Shown here piece after piece: positions 51,406-60,303 of a stretch of 64,000 bases of DNA. Every line of letters starts with the position of its first letter. Positions within the stretch are counted from its first letter, which is position 1. Source of the DNA: CAYPIE01 sp964410665 (GTDB lineage Bacteria; Planctomycetota; Planctomycetia; Gemmatales; Gemmataceae); assembly GCA_964410665.1 (NCBI GenBank), contig CAYPIE010000005.1:97212-161211 (forward strand), in the 5' to 3' direction. The notes beneath the pieces were generated by a model that was given only the letters and a program-made list of their open reading frames with translations, was not told the origin of the DNA and made no database searches. A program made the translations under genes and the position numbers.

Positions 51406-52578
51406 ATGACGACCGACGAAGGACCACCCCCATTGCCGACCGAAACCCCGGTCGTGCATCAACCGCACCTGACCAAGGCCCCGCCCCCGGGTCGGCAGTT
51501 TCCCTGTGTGCAGTGTGGAGCACGCCTAGACTTTGATCCCAGCCAGCGCGCCCTACACTGCCCCTACTGTGGCCACACACAGGCTATCAAACACGGCGGC
51601 GATGTGCTCGAGCGCGAGCTCGAAGCGTTCTTGGCCCGTCAGGAAAATCAAGCTAACACGCTGATCGACGGACGCGCATCGGAAACCCGCTGCCCCGGTT
51701 GTGGTGCCACCGTGTTGCTCGAGGACAAAGTGGTGACCGAGCGGTGTCCATACTGTGACACTCATCTGGAGCACAAGCCGCAGGCCGCTCACGCCATGAT
51801 CCAGCCGGAGGGGGTGTTACCGTTCGCGGTGGACCAGCCCACCGCGCAAAAGAACTTCACCACCTGGATTCTCAGCCTGTGGTTCATCCCCACTGAGGCT
51901 CGCAAGCTGGCCAACCTCGGACGCTTGAACGGCATCTACGTCCCCTTCTGGACCTACGATGCCATGACCTATTCCGAATACTCCGGCATGCGCGGCGATG
52001 ACTACTGGGCAACCGAGACCTACACCACCACCAACGCCAAGGGCCAGCCGCAAGTCCAGACCCGCCAGGTTCGCAAGACCCACTGGTACTACGTTGCGGG
52101 CGAGGTGCAGCACTTCTTCGACGATATCCTGGTGTGTGGCTCCAAGAGTATCGGGGATGACCTGCTGGGCAAGCTCGAGCGCTGGCCGCTCGAGCAGCTC
52201 GAGGGCTTTCGACCAGCCTTCTTGAGCGGCTTCCAGACCGAACGTTACGCCGTAGACCTGAGCGAAGGTTACACCCAGGCCAAGCAGATCATGGAACATG
52301 AGATCGACCGCCTATGCCGCCGCGACATCGGCGGCGACCACCAGCGCATCCATGGGATCGATACACAATACATGGGAGTGACGTTCAAACACGTGCTGAT
52401 TCCAATTTGGCTGGCAAACTATCGTTATCGCGACCGTCTGTTCCAGATCTTGATCCATGGCCGCACCGGGCAGGTGGTCGGCTATCGACCATGGAGCTGG
52501 TGGAAGATCGTGCGGGTGCCCTTATTGATCGCGATCCTGGTGGGTCTTGCCTTTGCCGCGGCGGGGCTGTTTGGCTAA
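51406..52578 (+). CDS. Double zinc-ribbon protein with C-terminal membrane helix
   Basis: A 390-residue protein with two zinc ribbons: Cys34/37 with Cys52/55, and Cys96/99 with Cys114/117. A conserved globular region follows (about 135-365: NGIYVPFWTYDAMTYSEYSG, THWYYVAGEVQHFFDDILVC, HVLIPIWLANYRYRDRLFQI), then one C-terminal membrane helix at about 368-388. Homologues are often mislabelled as primosomal protein N' helicases, but there are no helicase motifs here. It follows the SPFH-GYF gene and shares its proline-rich PPPLPT element. The two probably act together at the membrane. Confidence 0.82.
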   Translation: MTTDEGPPPLPTETPVVHQPHLTKAPPPGRQFPCVQCGARLDFDPSQRALHCPYCGHTQAIKHGGDVLERELEAFLARQENQANTLIDGRASETRCPGCGATVLLEDKVVTERCPYCDTHLEHKPQAAHAMIQPEGVLPFAVDQPTAQKNFTTWILSLWFIPTEARKLANLGRLNGIYVPFWTYDAMTYSEYSGMRGDDYWATETYTTTNAKGQPQVQTRQVRKTHWYYVAGEVQHFFDDILVCGSKSIGDDLLGKLERWPLEQLEGFRPAFLSGFQTERYAVDLSEGYTQAKQIMEHEIDRLCRRDIGGDHQRIHGIDTQYMGVTFKHVLIPIWLANYRYRDRLFQILIHGRTGQVVGYRPWSWWKIVRVPLLIAILVGLAFAAAGLFG

Positions 52579-52742
52579 GGGCGGGTGCTATAGCCCGGGT
52601 CTGGAGGTGGGCACGCATGTGCGTGTAACCTTGAACCTTGGCTCTTCTTTCTGAGCGGAGAGGGTGCAGCCGGTGTCGGCTGTCAGTCCAAGGGTCTCCA
52701 ACGCGCGTGTCACCCTACCGACACTTTGGAAGCAATCGTCGT

Positions 52743-53213
52743 CTACAGCTCGGCCATCAGGTTGCGATAGATGTCCTCCTCGATCTGGTCGGAGAGGAAC
52801 TTGTAGGAGAGCACATAACGAGCGAGTCGGTTGCGATCCTTGTCGAATTTATGAGGCCGCATGATGGACCGGTCGAGCTGGGAGTTATCCTGCAGGTCGG
52901 CGAGCTTGACCTGGCGGGCAATTGGGTTGGCCCTACAGCGAACCACATAGTCGGTATACGATTCGCTTCTCTCGTGTGTCAAACACTCCACGCCGGCAAG
53001 CACTTCCTGGACAAAGCCGGCTTGGCGGAGATCTTCCAGGGTCGTGTCGCTATCTTCAATCACATCATGCAGAACCGCGACGATGCGTGCTTCGGGCGTA
53101 TCCATCTTTTGTAGCAGCCGTAAAGGATGCAGGATGTAGGGAGCGCCGAGCTTGTCGGTGTGTCCGGTATGAGCGCGGGCGGCGATCTCGATCGCACGTT
53201 CTAGTGTAGCCAT
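52743..53213 (-). CDS. Small HD-domain hydrolase, RelA/SpoT Mesh1-like
   Basis: A 156-residue HD protein like the hydrolase half of SpoT or the small alarmone hydrolases. The conserved sites are ARAHTGHTDKLGAPYILHP, then His49-Asp50 and Glu53-Asp54 in VAVLHDVIEDSDTT, and VKLADLQDN near the end. All expected Mn-binding residues are present. There is no synthetase, TGS or ACT domain. Hydrolysis of (p)ppGpp is therefore likely, though an NADPH phosphatase role is known for Mesh1. The start at 53213 (MATLERAIEIA) fits the family; the frame to 53378 overlaps the divergent sigma gene and is rejected. Confidence 0.88.
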   Translation of the reverse strand: MATLERAIEIAARAHTGHTDKLGAPYILHPLRLLQKMDTPEARIVAVLHDVIEDSDTTLEDLRQAGFVQEVLAGVECLTHERSESYTDYVVRCRANPIARQVKLADLQDNSQLDRSIMRPHKFDKDRNRLARYVLSYKFLSDQIEEDIYRNLMAEL

Positions 53214-53340
53214 AAGCAACCTCAGCTTCTTCCAGTCATCATTTCCACTATTTAGGATACCGAACCTGATCGATTCTCGCGTGCTTCCCGCGGACTGAGC
53301 GACCATAGTATGGGAATTCCCCAGCTTCCAGGACTTGAAC

Positions 53341-54795
53341 ATGACGTCGTTGGAACAATTCCTTACCCGTCTTCGCATCCGCCTGCAGTCGACCTACCTC
53401 GACATGACCGACAAGGCTTTACTGTCTCGCTATGTCGACCATGAGGATCAAGATGCATTCGCGGCCTTGGTGGTACGTCACGCCGGGGCGGTATTGCGGA
53501 CCTGTTACCAGGTGCTGCGGGATCCGGCGGAGGTGGAAGATGTCGTCCAAGCCACCTTCGTGGTGCTCACCCGTCAGGCGGGGAGAGTACCGTGGCAGGA
53601 ATCGATTACGCGGTGGTTGGTGTCCACGGCACACCGACTTGCGGTCGAAGCCCAGCGACGCAACCGCCGTCGCACCCAACACGAACAGCGGGCTGTGAGG
53701 GTCGTCGACCCGCGTCTCGAGGGCGGTGACCTATCCTGGCAGGAGGCATGCACGCTCGTGCATGAAGAACTAGATCGATTGCCAAAATTATATCGAAAAG
53801 TATTGATTCTATTTTATGTCCAGGATCAGTCACGGGACGAGGTGGCTCAGTTGCTGGGTTGTAGTGTGGGGGCAGTCAAGGGGCGGTTAGAGCGAGGTCG
53901 GCATCTTCTGGCCAAGCGGCTGCAACGCCGTGGCATCACGCTGACAGTCATGGTATTGACGGGGGCGCGGGCGGCGGGTTTATCGGGAAGTACTCCACTC
54001 CGGCTATTGCCAGGAGTTTTGCAGGCGGTCGAAGGTTCGATGCGACCAGGTGTGGCGGCGTTAGTACAGGGGGCGACGGCGATGGTTTGGATGAACAAGA
54101 CGCTGAGTGTCGCGGCTGGGCTGCTGCTGGTATTTGGGGTGGGGTACTGGACGTGTTTCGCAGGTATGAGTGGTGATGGAGGTGAAACCATTGGGGCCAA
54201 CCCGCCGGAGGTTCCGGGGAAAACAGAGCAGTTCGCCGTGGATCGGTTCGGCGATCCATTACCCACCGGTAAACTGGCCAGGCTGGGGACCAAGCGCTTT
54301 TGCCACAATGCCCAGGTGTTGTCGGTGGCGGCGTCGGCGGATGAGAAGACGGTCGCCGTGAAGACGCCCTCGCACGTCACCATTTGGGAAGCCACCTCGG
54401 GGAAACGACTCCACCCTTGGAAGGTTCACTCGAGTAACGTCGATGCCCTTCCCAGAGGTCAGTTCTATTTGGCCCTCACGCCGGACGGGAAGTACTTCGT
54501 TACTCCAGGAGAGGAATCGACGATCGAGTTTCGCCGGGTTGCGACGGGTGATTTGGTCCGTACATTCCGCGGTCATGGCGAGCCGGTCGAGTTCTCCAAC
54601 CATTTCCTGTTTACTCATGGACGGCTCGTGTTTACGGGAGACGGACATCGGCTGATCTCGCTTGGCGATGATGCAACCCTGCGGATCTGGGACGTGGCAA
54701 CGGGTCGTGAGCTGCATCGGCTAGGGCAGCTCGACGGGAAAATTCGGAAAAAATGGCGGTTTCCGCGGACGGCAAGACGATTATCGCGGCGGTGA
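53341..54795 (+). CDS. ECF sigma factor fused to WD40 repeats, cut short by a frameshift
   Basis: A 484-residue product. Residues about 20-185 are an ECF sigma factor: sigma2 (AALVVRHAGAVLRTCYQVLR, EDVVQATFVVLTRQAG) and sigma4 (LPKLYRKVLILFYVQDQS, EVAQLLGCSVGAVKGRLERG). A membrane helix (about 252-272) and the first WD40 repeats follow (LISLGDDATLRIWDVATGRE). The frame then runs into 14 meaningless residues and stops at 54795. The WD40 reading resumes in the -1 frame at 54753, right at a run of six A (54748-54753). The intact ancestor ran on to 56678. The start at 53341 follows AGGA. The sigma part may still be functional. Confidence 0.85.
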   Translation: MTSLEQFLTRLRIRLQSTYLDMTDKALLSRYVDHEDQDAFAALVVRHAGAVLRTCYQVLRDPAEVEDVVQATFVVLTRQAGRVPWQESITRWLVSTAHRLAVEAQRRNRRRTQHEQRAVRVVDPRLEGGDLSWQEACTLVHEELDRLPKLYRKVLILFYVQDQSRDEVAQLLGCSVGAVKGRLERGRHLLAKRLQRRGITLTVMVLTGARAAGLSGSTPLRLLPGVLQAVEGSMRPGVAALVQGATAMVWMNKTLSVAAGLLLVFGVGYWTCFAGMSGDGGETIGANPPEVPGKTEQFAVDRFGDPLPTGKLARLGTKRFCHNAQVLSVAASADEKTVAVKTPSHVTIWEATSGKRLHPWKVHSSNVDALPRGQFYLALTPDGKYFVTPGEESTIEFRRVATGDLVRTFRGHGEPVEFSNHFLFTHGRLVFTGDGHRLISLGDDATLRIWDVATGRELHRLGQLDGKIRKKWRFPRTARRLSRR

Positions 54796-55934
54796 GTCCA
54801 GACCGAGGGAGCCCGATGGTAATGAGGTCAGCATTGGGCAGCCCAGCCGTCCAGCTATTCTGCTGGCGACCGGAAACCGGTTCCGTCGAGCGACTACAGA
54901 TCTCCTGCAAGCTACTCAGCGAGTTCCGCCTGTCCGCCGACGGACACCACTTCATCCTGGCTCAGAGGAAACCCGATTGGCACGTTGCATGTTGGGATCT
55001 GAGCACACAATCCCCCAAGCGCCTGTGGACAATGATACAACCTTATCAGGCCATTGCCCTCTCTCTGGATGGTAAGCAGATGGCCGTGCTTGAGACTCCC
55101 AGCCAGGGTGGACTGCCACCAAAGCAACGGCTAGCGACCCTTGACATCAAAACCGGGGAACGACTCCAGTCGATCCCTACCCAAGAAATCATGATCGATC
55201 GCATCGCGTTTGCCGGTCCGAACCTGTTGATAAGCCGCGCGCTCGGCTCACCCGTGTTGAGCTTGTGGCGGATGGAACCCCAACGAATAAAACCAGCAGT
55301 GCCAATGCACCAATTTCCACCGTTGGCGGTACGTTTCCGCGCGGACGGACAGGGCATCGTCTCCGTCAGTCATCAAAACGGCGTGGCCGAGGGGATCGCG
55401 ATCGCGTCTTGGGATCGACTGGGGCGTCCGGCAAGCGAGTGGACCATCGACCGCAGCATCTCGGCAATTACCGAGAATCAGACCTTATCGCTCGATGGCG
55501 TTCGCGTTGCCGCGATGAATGGGACGACCTTGGTCGCGATGGACACAAACACGAAGAAGCTTGTGGCTGAGCTCGCGGAGCTCGGCAAGGAAGGATACCA
55601 GATCTCTTTGTTCGCCATGAGCCCGGACGCGGCGAGAATCTTGCTGGTGACCAACAACAACCTCCAACTGTGGGAGCGGGGTGCGAAACACCCGATTCGG
55701 GAATGGGATGCTCACGGCGTCAATGCCTTGAGCATCTCTCCGGACGGTCGGTGGGCCGCAATCGCCGGTGGTGTGGAAGCCCCGCCAGTGCAGGTCTGGG
55801 ACTTGACAACAGACAACGAGAGGCTGTTCTTAAATGATGACCTCGTTGAGCAGTCCGCAGCCACCGCGGTTGCATTCTCGCCAGATAGCCAACTTTTGGC
55901 GGTGGCACGGCAGAATCGACGTTTAGAAGTGTAG
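54753..55934 (+). pseudogene. Continuation of the sigma-WD40 gene: middle WD40 repeats, detached by frameshift
   Basis: 393 codons of WD40-type sequence (MAVSADGKTIIAAVSPD, FAMSPDAARILLVTNNNLQL, LSISPDGRWAAIAGGVEAPP, VAFSPDSQLLAVARQN) follow the broken sigma-WD40 gene in the -1 frame. Adding one base to the A-run at 54748-54753 would join the two frames. The segment ends at an in-frame TAG (55932-55934), where the repeat pattern calls for Trp (RLEV-stop-EIVSREL against the usual V-R-L-W-E), so TGG has probably become TAG. The first ATG here has no ribosome-binding site. It could be translated alone only weakly. Confidence 0.8.
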
Positions 55935-55952
55935 GAGATCGTTAGCAGAGAG

Positions 55953-56678
55953 TTGAGCTGTGTCTTCCCGTCGCCGGAGCTTATCACGACGCTCGCCTTC
56001 AGCCGGGATGGCAGGCTGCTGGCCTCGGGGTGCGACACGCGCGCTTTGCCGCAAGGAGGCAGTGACTTGGTAACCCGCAAGGCTGAGACGGGACATGTCG
56101 ATCTTAGGGACTTGTATCGATCGGACAGCCACCACCGCTTTCTCGCTGACTCTGGAGGTGTCACGGCCCTGGACTTCGCACCGGACGGCCACCGACTCGT
56201 GTCGATGCACCGCAACACCACGGGTCTGATCTGGAATGTGACCCCTTATCGGAAACCTCTGGCACTGCTCACGCTTCGAAAGGGTGAGCTCGCTCACCTC
56301 TGGCAAACGCTCGCCGCAGCGGATGCCAGGGAGGCCCATGCGGCAATGGTTCAGCTGCTACGGGCCGGACCGCAAGGTGTAGCGTTTCTCAAGGGCCGAC
56401 TCAAACCTGCAAAATTAGACCAGGACGATGTCGCCAAGTGGCTCGCCCTCCTGGATGCTGCCTCCTTCGCGGAGCGGGAGCAGGCAACCCGAGAGTTGGC
56501 GACGCTGGGGCCGGCAGTCCGTCCAGCGCTTCAGAAGGTACTGAAAACGACGGAGTCCGCCGAGGTACGTCGGCGACTCGATGAGCTACTGCAACGGTTG
56601 GGTCGAGCGGACGCCTCGGCCAACCTGCAACGACAGCGTGGTCTCGAGGTACTCCAGCACTTGGAAAAGCAGTGGTAA
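55953..56678 (+). pseudogene. Final part of the sigma-WD40 gene after the amber codon
   Basis: This is the same frame as the preceding segment, starting just after the TAG at 55932-55934. It holds the last WD40 repeats (LITTLAFSRDGRLLASG, ALDFAPDGHRLVSMHRNTTG). The usual helical tail of Gemmata-type sigma-WD40 proteins follows (LLDAASFAEREQATRELATL, VRRRLDELLQRLGRADAS). It ends with a short QHLEKQW rather than a longer tail, which may also be truncated. No start signal is visible, so it is read as a gene remnant. Confidence 0.78.
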
Positions 56679-56744
56679 GCCGTGCCGATCCCATTCTGGG
56701 CGACCATATCCCAATAGATCGGTTTGCTTGCTCAGGAGCGTCGG

Positions 56745-57574
56745 ATGACGGCACTGAAATCATTTCTCACCCGGCTTCGGTTGCAGCCGGCGTACGGAGG
56801 ACTAAACGACCGCAGCCTTCTTGCCCGGTGTATCGAGGAGGGCGACCAGCCTCGCTGTACTTTAGTGTTGATGGCAGAAACCTCGCCTCCGGCAGCTATG
56901 GGGGCATGGTCAGGCGCGGTCCAGACAGCGGAATCTATCTCAAGCAGCCCGATGAGACGGTCGATTCACACGATCACCTTGACTTATGGGACCTGGTCGA
57001 TCCGGAGCAGCACCACGCTCTGGTCGGCGGGCTGGCTGGGGTGACGGGGTTGGACTTTTCTTCGGACGGCTGGCGGCTGGTCTCCGGTCACCGAGACTCG
57101 ACGGCGCTCGTTTGGGATGTCACGCAGTTCCGCCGTCGGTTGACCGAGATACGCTTGAGCGAGGCCGAGCTGGCAGCGTTGTGGTCGCAACTGGGCGACG
57201 AGGACGAGAAGTTGACCTACCAGGGCATAGCCAAGCTGTACCACCCTCCCGAGCAGGTGATCCCGTTTATGACGAAGCGGCTGCAAGTCGAGCCGGCAGA
57301 TCCGCAGGAGGTAGCCGCGTGGGTGGCCAAGCAGGATGCGGATGCATTCGGAGTTCGCCAGCAAGCTACGCAGCGATTACGCGAGCTGGGGCCTGCGACA
57401 GAGAAGTCACTCGGACAGGCGATTGAACAGAACTACTCGGCCGAGGTGAAGCTGCGGGTCGAAAAACTGCTAGCAGCCATTCAGGCTGGTCAAGATCCTG
57501 AACGACGCCAGCGGGTTCGTGGCCAGGAGGCACTCGAAGGGTTGTGGCAGTGGGGAAAGAATTCACCAGTTTGA
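56745..57574 (+). pseudogene. Second sigma-WD40 gene remnant with a large internal deletion
   Basis: It begins MTALKSFLTRLRLQPAYGG and NDRSLLARCIEEGDQ, closely matching the N-terminus of the sigma factor at 53341. At about 56842-56855 the sequence jumps, in another frame, to the last WD40 repeats (SLYFSVDGRNLASGSYGG, GLDFSSDGWRLVSGHRDSTA) and the helical tail (DAFGVRQQATQRLRELGPA), ending at 57574. Nearly all of sigma2, sigma4, the membrane helix and most repeats are missing. The downstream part has an open frame back to 56672. It lies head-to-tail with the first decaying copy. Confidence 0.8.
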
Positions 57575-57892
57575 TTCGTTCGAGGAATCTCCAGGCTTAG
57601 TTTGGGAAACTCTCGCTCGAGGGGTCCGAGTTCCGCAGAGGACTAGTTGCGCATTGATGAAGGTGTCGTGTTGGGCATCGGGTGTTCTTTCCGAGCTGCA
57701 GGTGGGAACCCAATGGTGTCGAACACCATTGGGTTCCCACCTGCAGCTCGGAAAAGGCAAGGCCGCCGTTCGTTGGAAGTCCTTGAGCACAATCAATCGA
57801 CCAATTCTTGCTCTAGACACATCGACTCCAGTGCCCGTACACTGCGGATTATCCACAGGAATATCGCGACGGCCACGGACGGACCGATCTTC
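57575..57892. other. 318-base intergenic stretch holding the long hairpin
   Basis: Apart from the 32-bp stem at 57688-57754 (separate entry), nothing gene-like is recognised. An open frame from 57647 runs through the hairpin into the glycosyltransferase, but the product only becomes family-like at the Met at 57893. The promoter of the glycosyltransferase pair is expected between the hairpin and 57892. Confidence 0.5.
57688..57754. repeat. Perfect inverted repeat: 32-bp stem with a 3-base loop
   Basis: The arm 57688-57719 (beginning TTTCCGAGCTGCAGGTGGGA) is the exact reverse complement of 57723-57754, with CGA at 57720-57722 between them. Pairing breaks at 57687/57755. Such length without a mismatch is far beyond normal terminators, and no T-run follows on either strand. 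It lies between the sigma-WD40 remnants and a glycosyltransferase operon. Candidates are a palindromic small mobile element, a structured leader or, less likely, an assembly or amplification artefact. Confidence 0.9.
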
Positions 57893-59056
57893 ATGCACAT
57901 CGTGCACCTGACCGCCTCGACCTTTTTCGGTGGGCCCGAACGTCAGATGTTGGGCCTGGGACTGGAGCTCTTTCCACAGGATACCACCACTTACGTCAGC
58001 TTCGCCGAGGGCGGGCGGTGTCGAGCGTTTTTGGATGCCGTTGCGGATGCGGGGTTGGTCGGGCTCGAGCTGAGCTACGACTTTCCACAGACTCGCAGTT
58101 GTGTCCGAGAGTTGAGCGGCCTACTGCGAACGGCTCGGGCGGAGGTGCTAGTCTGTCACGGATACAAGTCGAATCTCCTTGGTCGGATGGCGGCCCGGCG
58201 TGTCGGTATCCCGGTTGTCAGTGTTTCTCGGGGTTGGACCGCGGAGTCGGGCAGAGTGCGGCTGTACGAGTGGCTCGACCGACGCCATCTGCGCTTAATG
58301 GACAGAGTAGTCGCTGTCTCAGAAGGGCAGGCTGCCAAGGTGCGGCGTTGGTGTGGCGTGGCCCCCGAGCGATTGCAGGTGATTCGAAATGCCGCACGCC
58401 TCGAGGCGTTTGAGAACGTCAATCCAGAAGATCATATAACTTTGCATGAGTTGTTCCCGAAGCCATTGCCTGCAGATGCATTGATCGTCGTGGCCGCGGG
58501 ACGGCTCAGCCCCGAAAAGGGGTATGACCTGTTGGTTGAGGCGGCTCCTGGAGTGCTCGTGGCGAATCCACGGGTACATTTCATCCTGTTCGGTGAAGGG
58601 GGTGAAGAGCGATCGTTGCAGGAGCGGATCTTCGAGCTAGGCATCGCCGATCGCTTTATCCTGGCCGGGTTTCGCCGAGATCTCGATCGACTGCTACCCT
58701 GGTGTCACTTAATGGTGTCCTCATCGTTTACTGAGGGCTTACCCAATGTCTTACTGGAAGGAGCGGCTGCTGGGTTGCCGATCGTCGCCACTCGAGTCGG
58801 AGGGACCCCGGAGGTGGTTGCCGAGGAGGTCACCGGACTTTTAGTGCCTCCAGGTGAGCCCAACGCCTTGGCCTCGGGGATGCTTCGTATACTCGACGAT
58901 GAAGAGCTGAGGCAAAGGCTCGGCCGTGCAGGCCGCGACTTTATGCAGCGGGAGTTTACCTTCGCTGCCCAGGCTCGGGCCTATCGCCGCCTATTTACCG
59001 AACTGCGCGCGGATGCCCCGCTCGCCTGGGCCGACAAGGAGGTCGCCAGCTTATGA
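57893..59056 (+). CDS. Glycosyltransferase family 4
   Basis: A 387-residue GT4 enzyme. The N-terminus MHIVHLTASTFFGGPERQML is the usual start of polysaccharide GT4 members, followed by LVCHGYKSNLLGRMAARRVG and VVAVSEGQAAKVRR. The donor domain has VAAGRLSPEKGYDLLVEA, and SSFTEGLPNVLLEGAAAGLP carries the E-x7-E motif. The long frame to 57647 is rejected since the upstream peptide is coded across the hairpin. Its stop overlaps the next glycosyltransferase start (ATGA). The pair probably works on one exopolysaccharide or O-chain. Donor and acceptor unknown. Confidence 0.9.
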   Translation: MHIVHLTASTFFGGPERQMLGLGLELFPQDTTTYVSFAEGGRCRAFLDAVADAGLVGLELSYDFPQTRSCVRELSGLLRTARAEVLVCHGYKSNLLGRMAARRVGIPVVSVSRGWTAESGRVRLYEWLDRRHLRLMDRVVAVSEGQAAKVRRWCGVAPERLQVIRNAARLEAFENVNPEDHITLHELFPKPLPADALIVVAAGRLSPEKGYDLLVEAAPGVLVANPRVHFILFGEGGEERSLQERIFELGIADRFILAGFRRDLDRLLPWCHLMVSSSFTEGLPNVLLEGAAAGLPIVATRVGGTPEVVAEEVTGLLVPPGEPNALASGMLRILDDEELRQRLGRAGRDFMQREFTFAAQARAYRRLFTELRADAPLAWADKEVASL

Positions 59057-60219
59057 ATGCCCTTCTGGCCCCGCTGACCCTGCGTCGCACCCGCCTGAAA
59101 CATCAGTCGCCGCGCAAGCCGGGTCCGGTGCGGGTCTGCTTCATGATTGATTGTCTAAGCCGCGCGGGCACCGAGACGCAGTTACTCGCCCTAATCGAGC
59201 GGCTCGATCGCAGAGTGGTTGCCCCAAGTTTGTGTCTGCTCAACGGGACCGATCCGCTGTCGCGTGAGTTGGCACCTCGCAATTGCCCGGTATTGCATCT
59301 AGGGCTCGAGTCATTTGCCCGGCGGGATTTGTTGCGGAAGATGTTTCGCCTCTGCGGGTTTTGGCGCGAGCAGGCGATTGATGTGCTTCAGACCTATTTC
59401 TTGGACAGCACTTACTTCGGCGTGCCGCTAGCGAGGCTGATGGGCATTCGCCGCATCGTTCGGGTGCGGAATAATATCGGTCACTTTCTTACCCCCCGGC
59501 ACAGCTTGCTCGGCAAGCTGTATGGCCGCCTGGTCGATGTGACGCTCACCAACTCAGAGATAGGGCGTGTAGCTTTGCAGAAGGCTGAACTGTTGACGGA
59601 AGACCGTATCGCGGTGCTGGAGAACGGCGTCGATCTGGAGCGTTACCTGCACGCGCCGCCTCCGAATATCCACAAAGCCAGCATCCAGGTTGGAATGGTG
59701 GCCAATCTACGGACTATAAAAAACGTTGATGGATTGATACGTGTGGCTCGCCAGTTATGTGAACACCATCCGCGTCTTTCTTTTGCCGTGGCCGGCGACG
59801 GACCGGAACGGGACAGCCTACAACGACAGATCGATGCGGCACGGTTGAGCAACTGCTTCCGGCTGACGGGCTCGCTCAGCGATGTCCCGGCCTTCTTAGC
59901 CCGACAAGATATTGCCGTGCTCTGCTCGCACGCCGAGGGGATGTCCAACGCCCTGATGGAGTACATGGCTTCCGGCCGGGCTATCGTCGCCACCAATGTC
60001 GGTGGCAATCATCGGCTGATCGAGCATGAAGTCCACGGCTTGTTGGTGCCACCCAGGGATGATCAGGCCCTGGCCGCGGCCATCGACCGCTATCTCCGCG
60101 AACCGCAGCTGGCCCGGCGGCTTGGTCAGGCCGCCCGACAGCGGGTCGAGTCCGAGTTTAGCCGCGACGCGATGCGCCATCGCTTCGAAGCGTTCTACAC
60201 CCAGCTTGTCGAGCATTGA
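59053..60219 (+). CDS. Glycosyltransferase family 4
   Basis: A 388-residue GT4 enzyme with a short basic leader before VRVCFMIDCLSRAGTETQLL. Typical elements are VDVTLTNSEIGRVALQKAEL, IAVLENGVDLERY, GMVANLRTIKNVDGLIRVAR and CSHAEGMSNALMEYMASGRA, the last holding the two donor-site Glu residues, then IVATNVGGNHRLIEHEVHG. It overlaps the preceding glycosyltransferase by four bases. It is related to that gene but clearly diverged, so they likely add different sugars in sequence. Confidence 0.9.
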   Translation: MNALLAPLTLRRTRLKHQSPRKPGPVRVCFMIDCLSRAGTETQLLALIERLDRRVVAPSLCLLNGTDPLSRELAPRNCPVLHLGLESFARRDLLRKMFRLCGFWREQAIDVLQTYFLDSTYFGVPLARLMGIRRIVRVRNNIGHFLTPRHSLLGKLYGRLVDVTLTNSEIGRVALQKAELLTEDRIAVLENGVDLERYLHAPPPNIHKASIQVGMVANLRTIKNVDGLIRVARQLCEHHPRLSFAVAGDGPERDSLQRQIDAARLSNCFRLTGSLSDVPAFLARQDIAVLCSHAEGMSNALMEYMASGRAIVATNVGGNHRLIEHEVHGLLVPPRDDQALAAAIDRYLREPQLARRLGQAARQRVESEFSRDAMRHRFEAFYTQLVEH

Positions 60220-60303
60220 CAGCGGGCGGGGGGGTCGATAGATTTCTATTTTCCCACAATAGACCCTAAAACGCTGATAGTTGCGGAAGGACTTGATTGC
60301 ACG

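Noticed and set aside
51406..52578. Primosomal PriA helicase
   Set aside because: Relatives often carry this label, but there is no Walker A or helicase motif, only zinc ribbons and a membrane helix.
54740..54760. Programmed -1 frameshift as a designed feature
   Set aside because: Six A is shorter than usual slippery or transcript-slippage runs, there is no obvious downstream pseudoknot, and a second lesion (amber codon) follows, so decay is simpler.
52743..57574. Defence island (HD protein, sigma-WD40 genes, hairpin)
   Set aside because: No nuclease, helicase, retron, toxin or other defence component is present; the genes fit regulation and decay.
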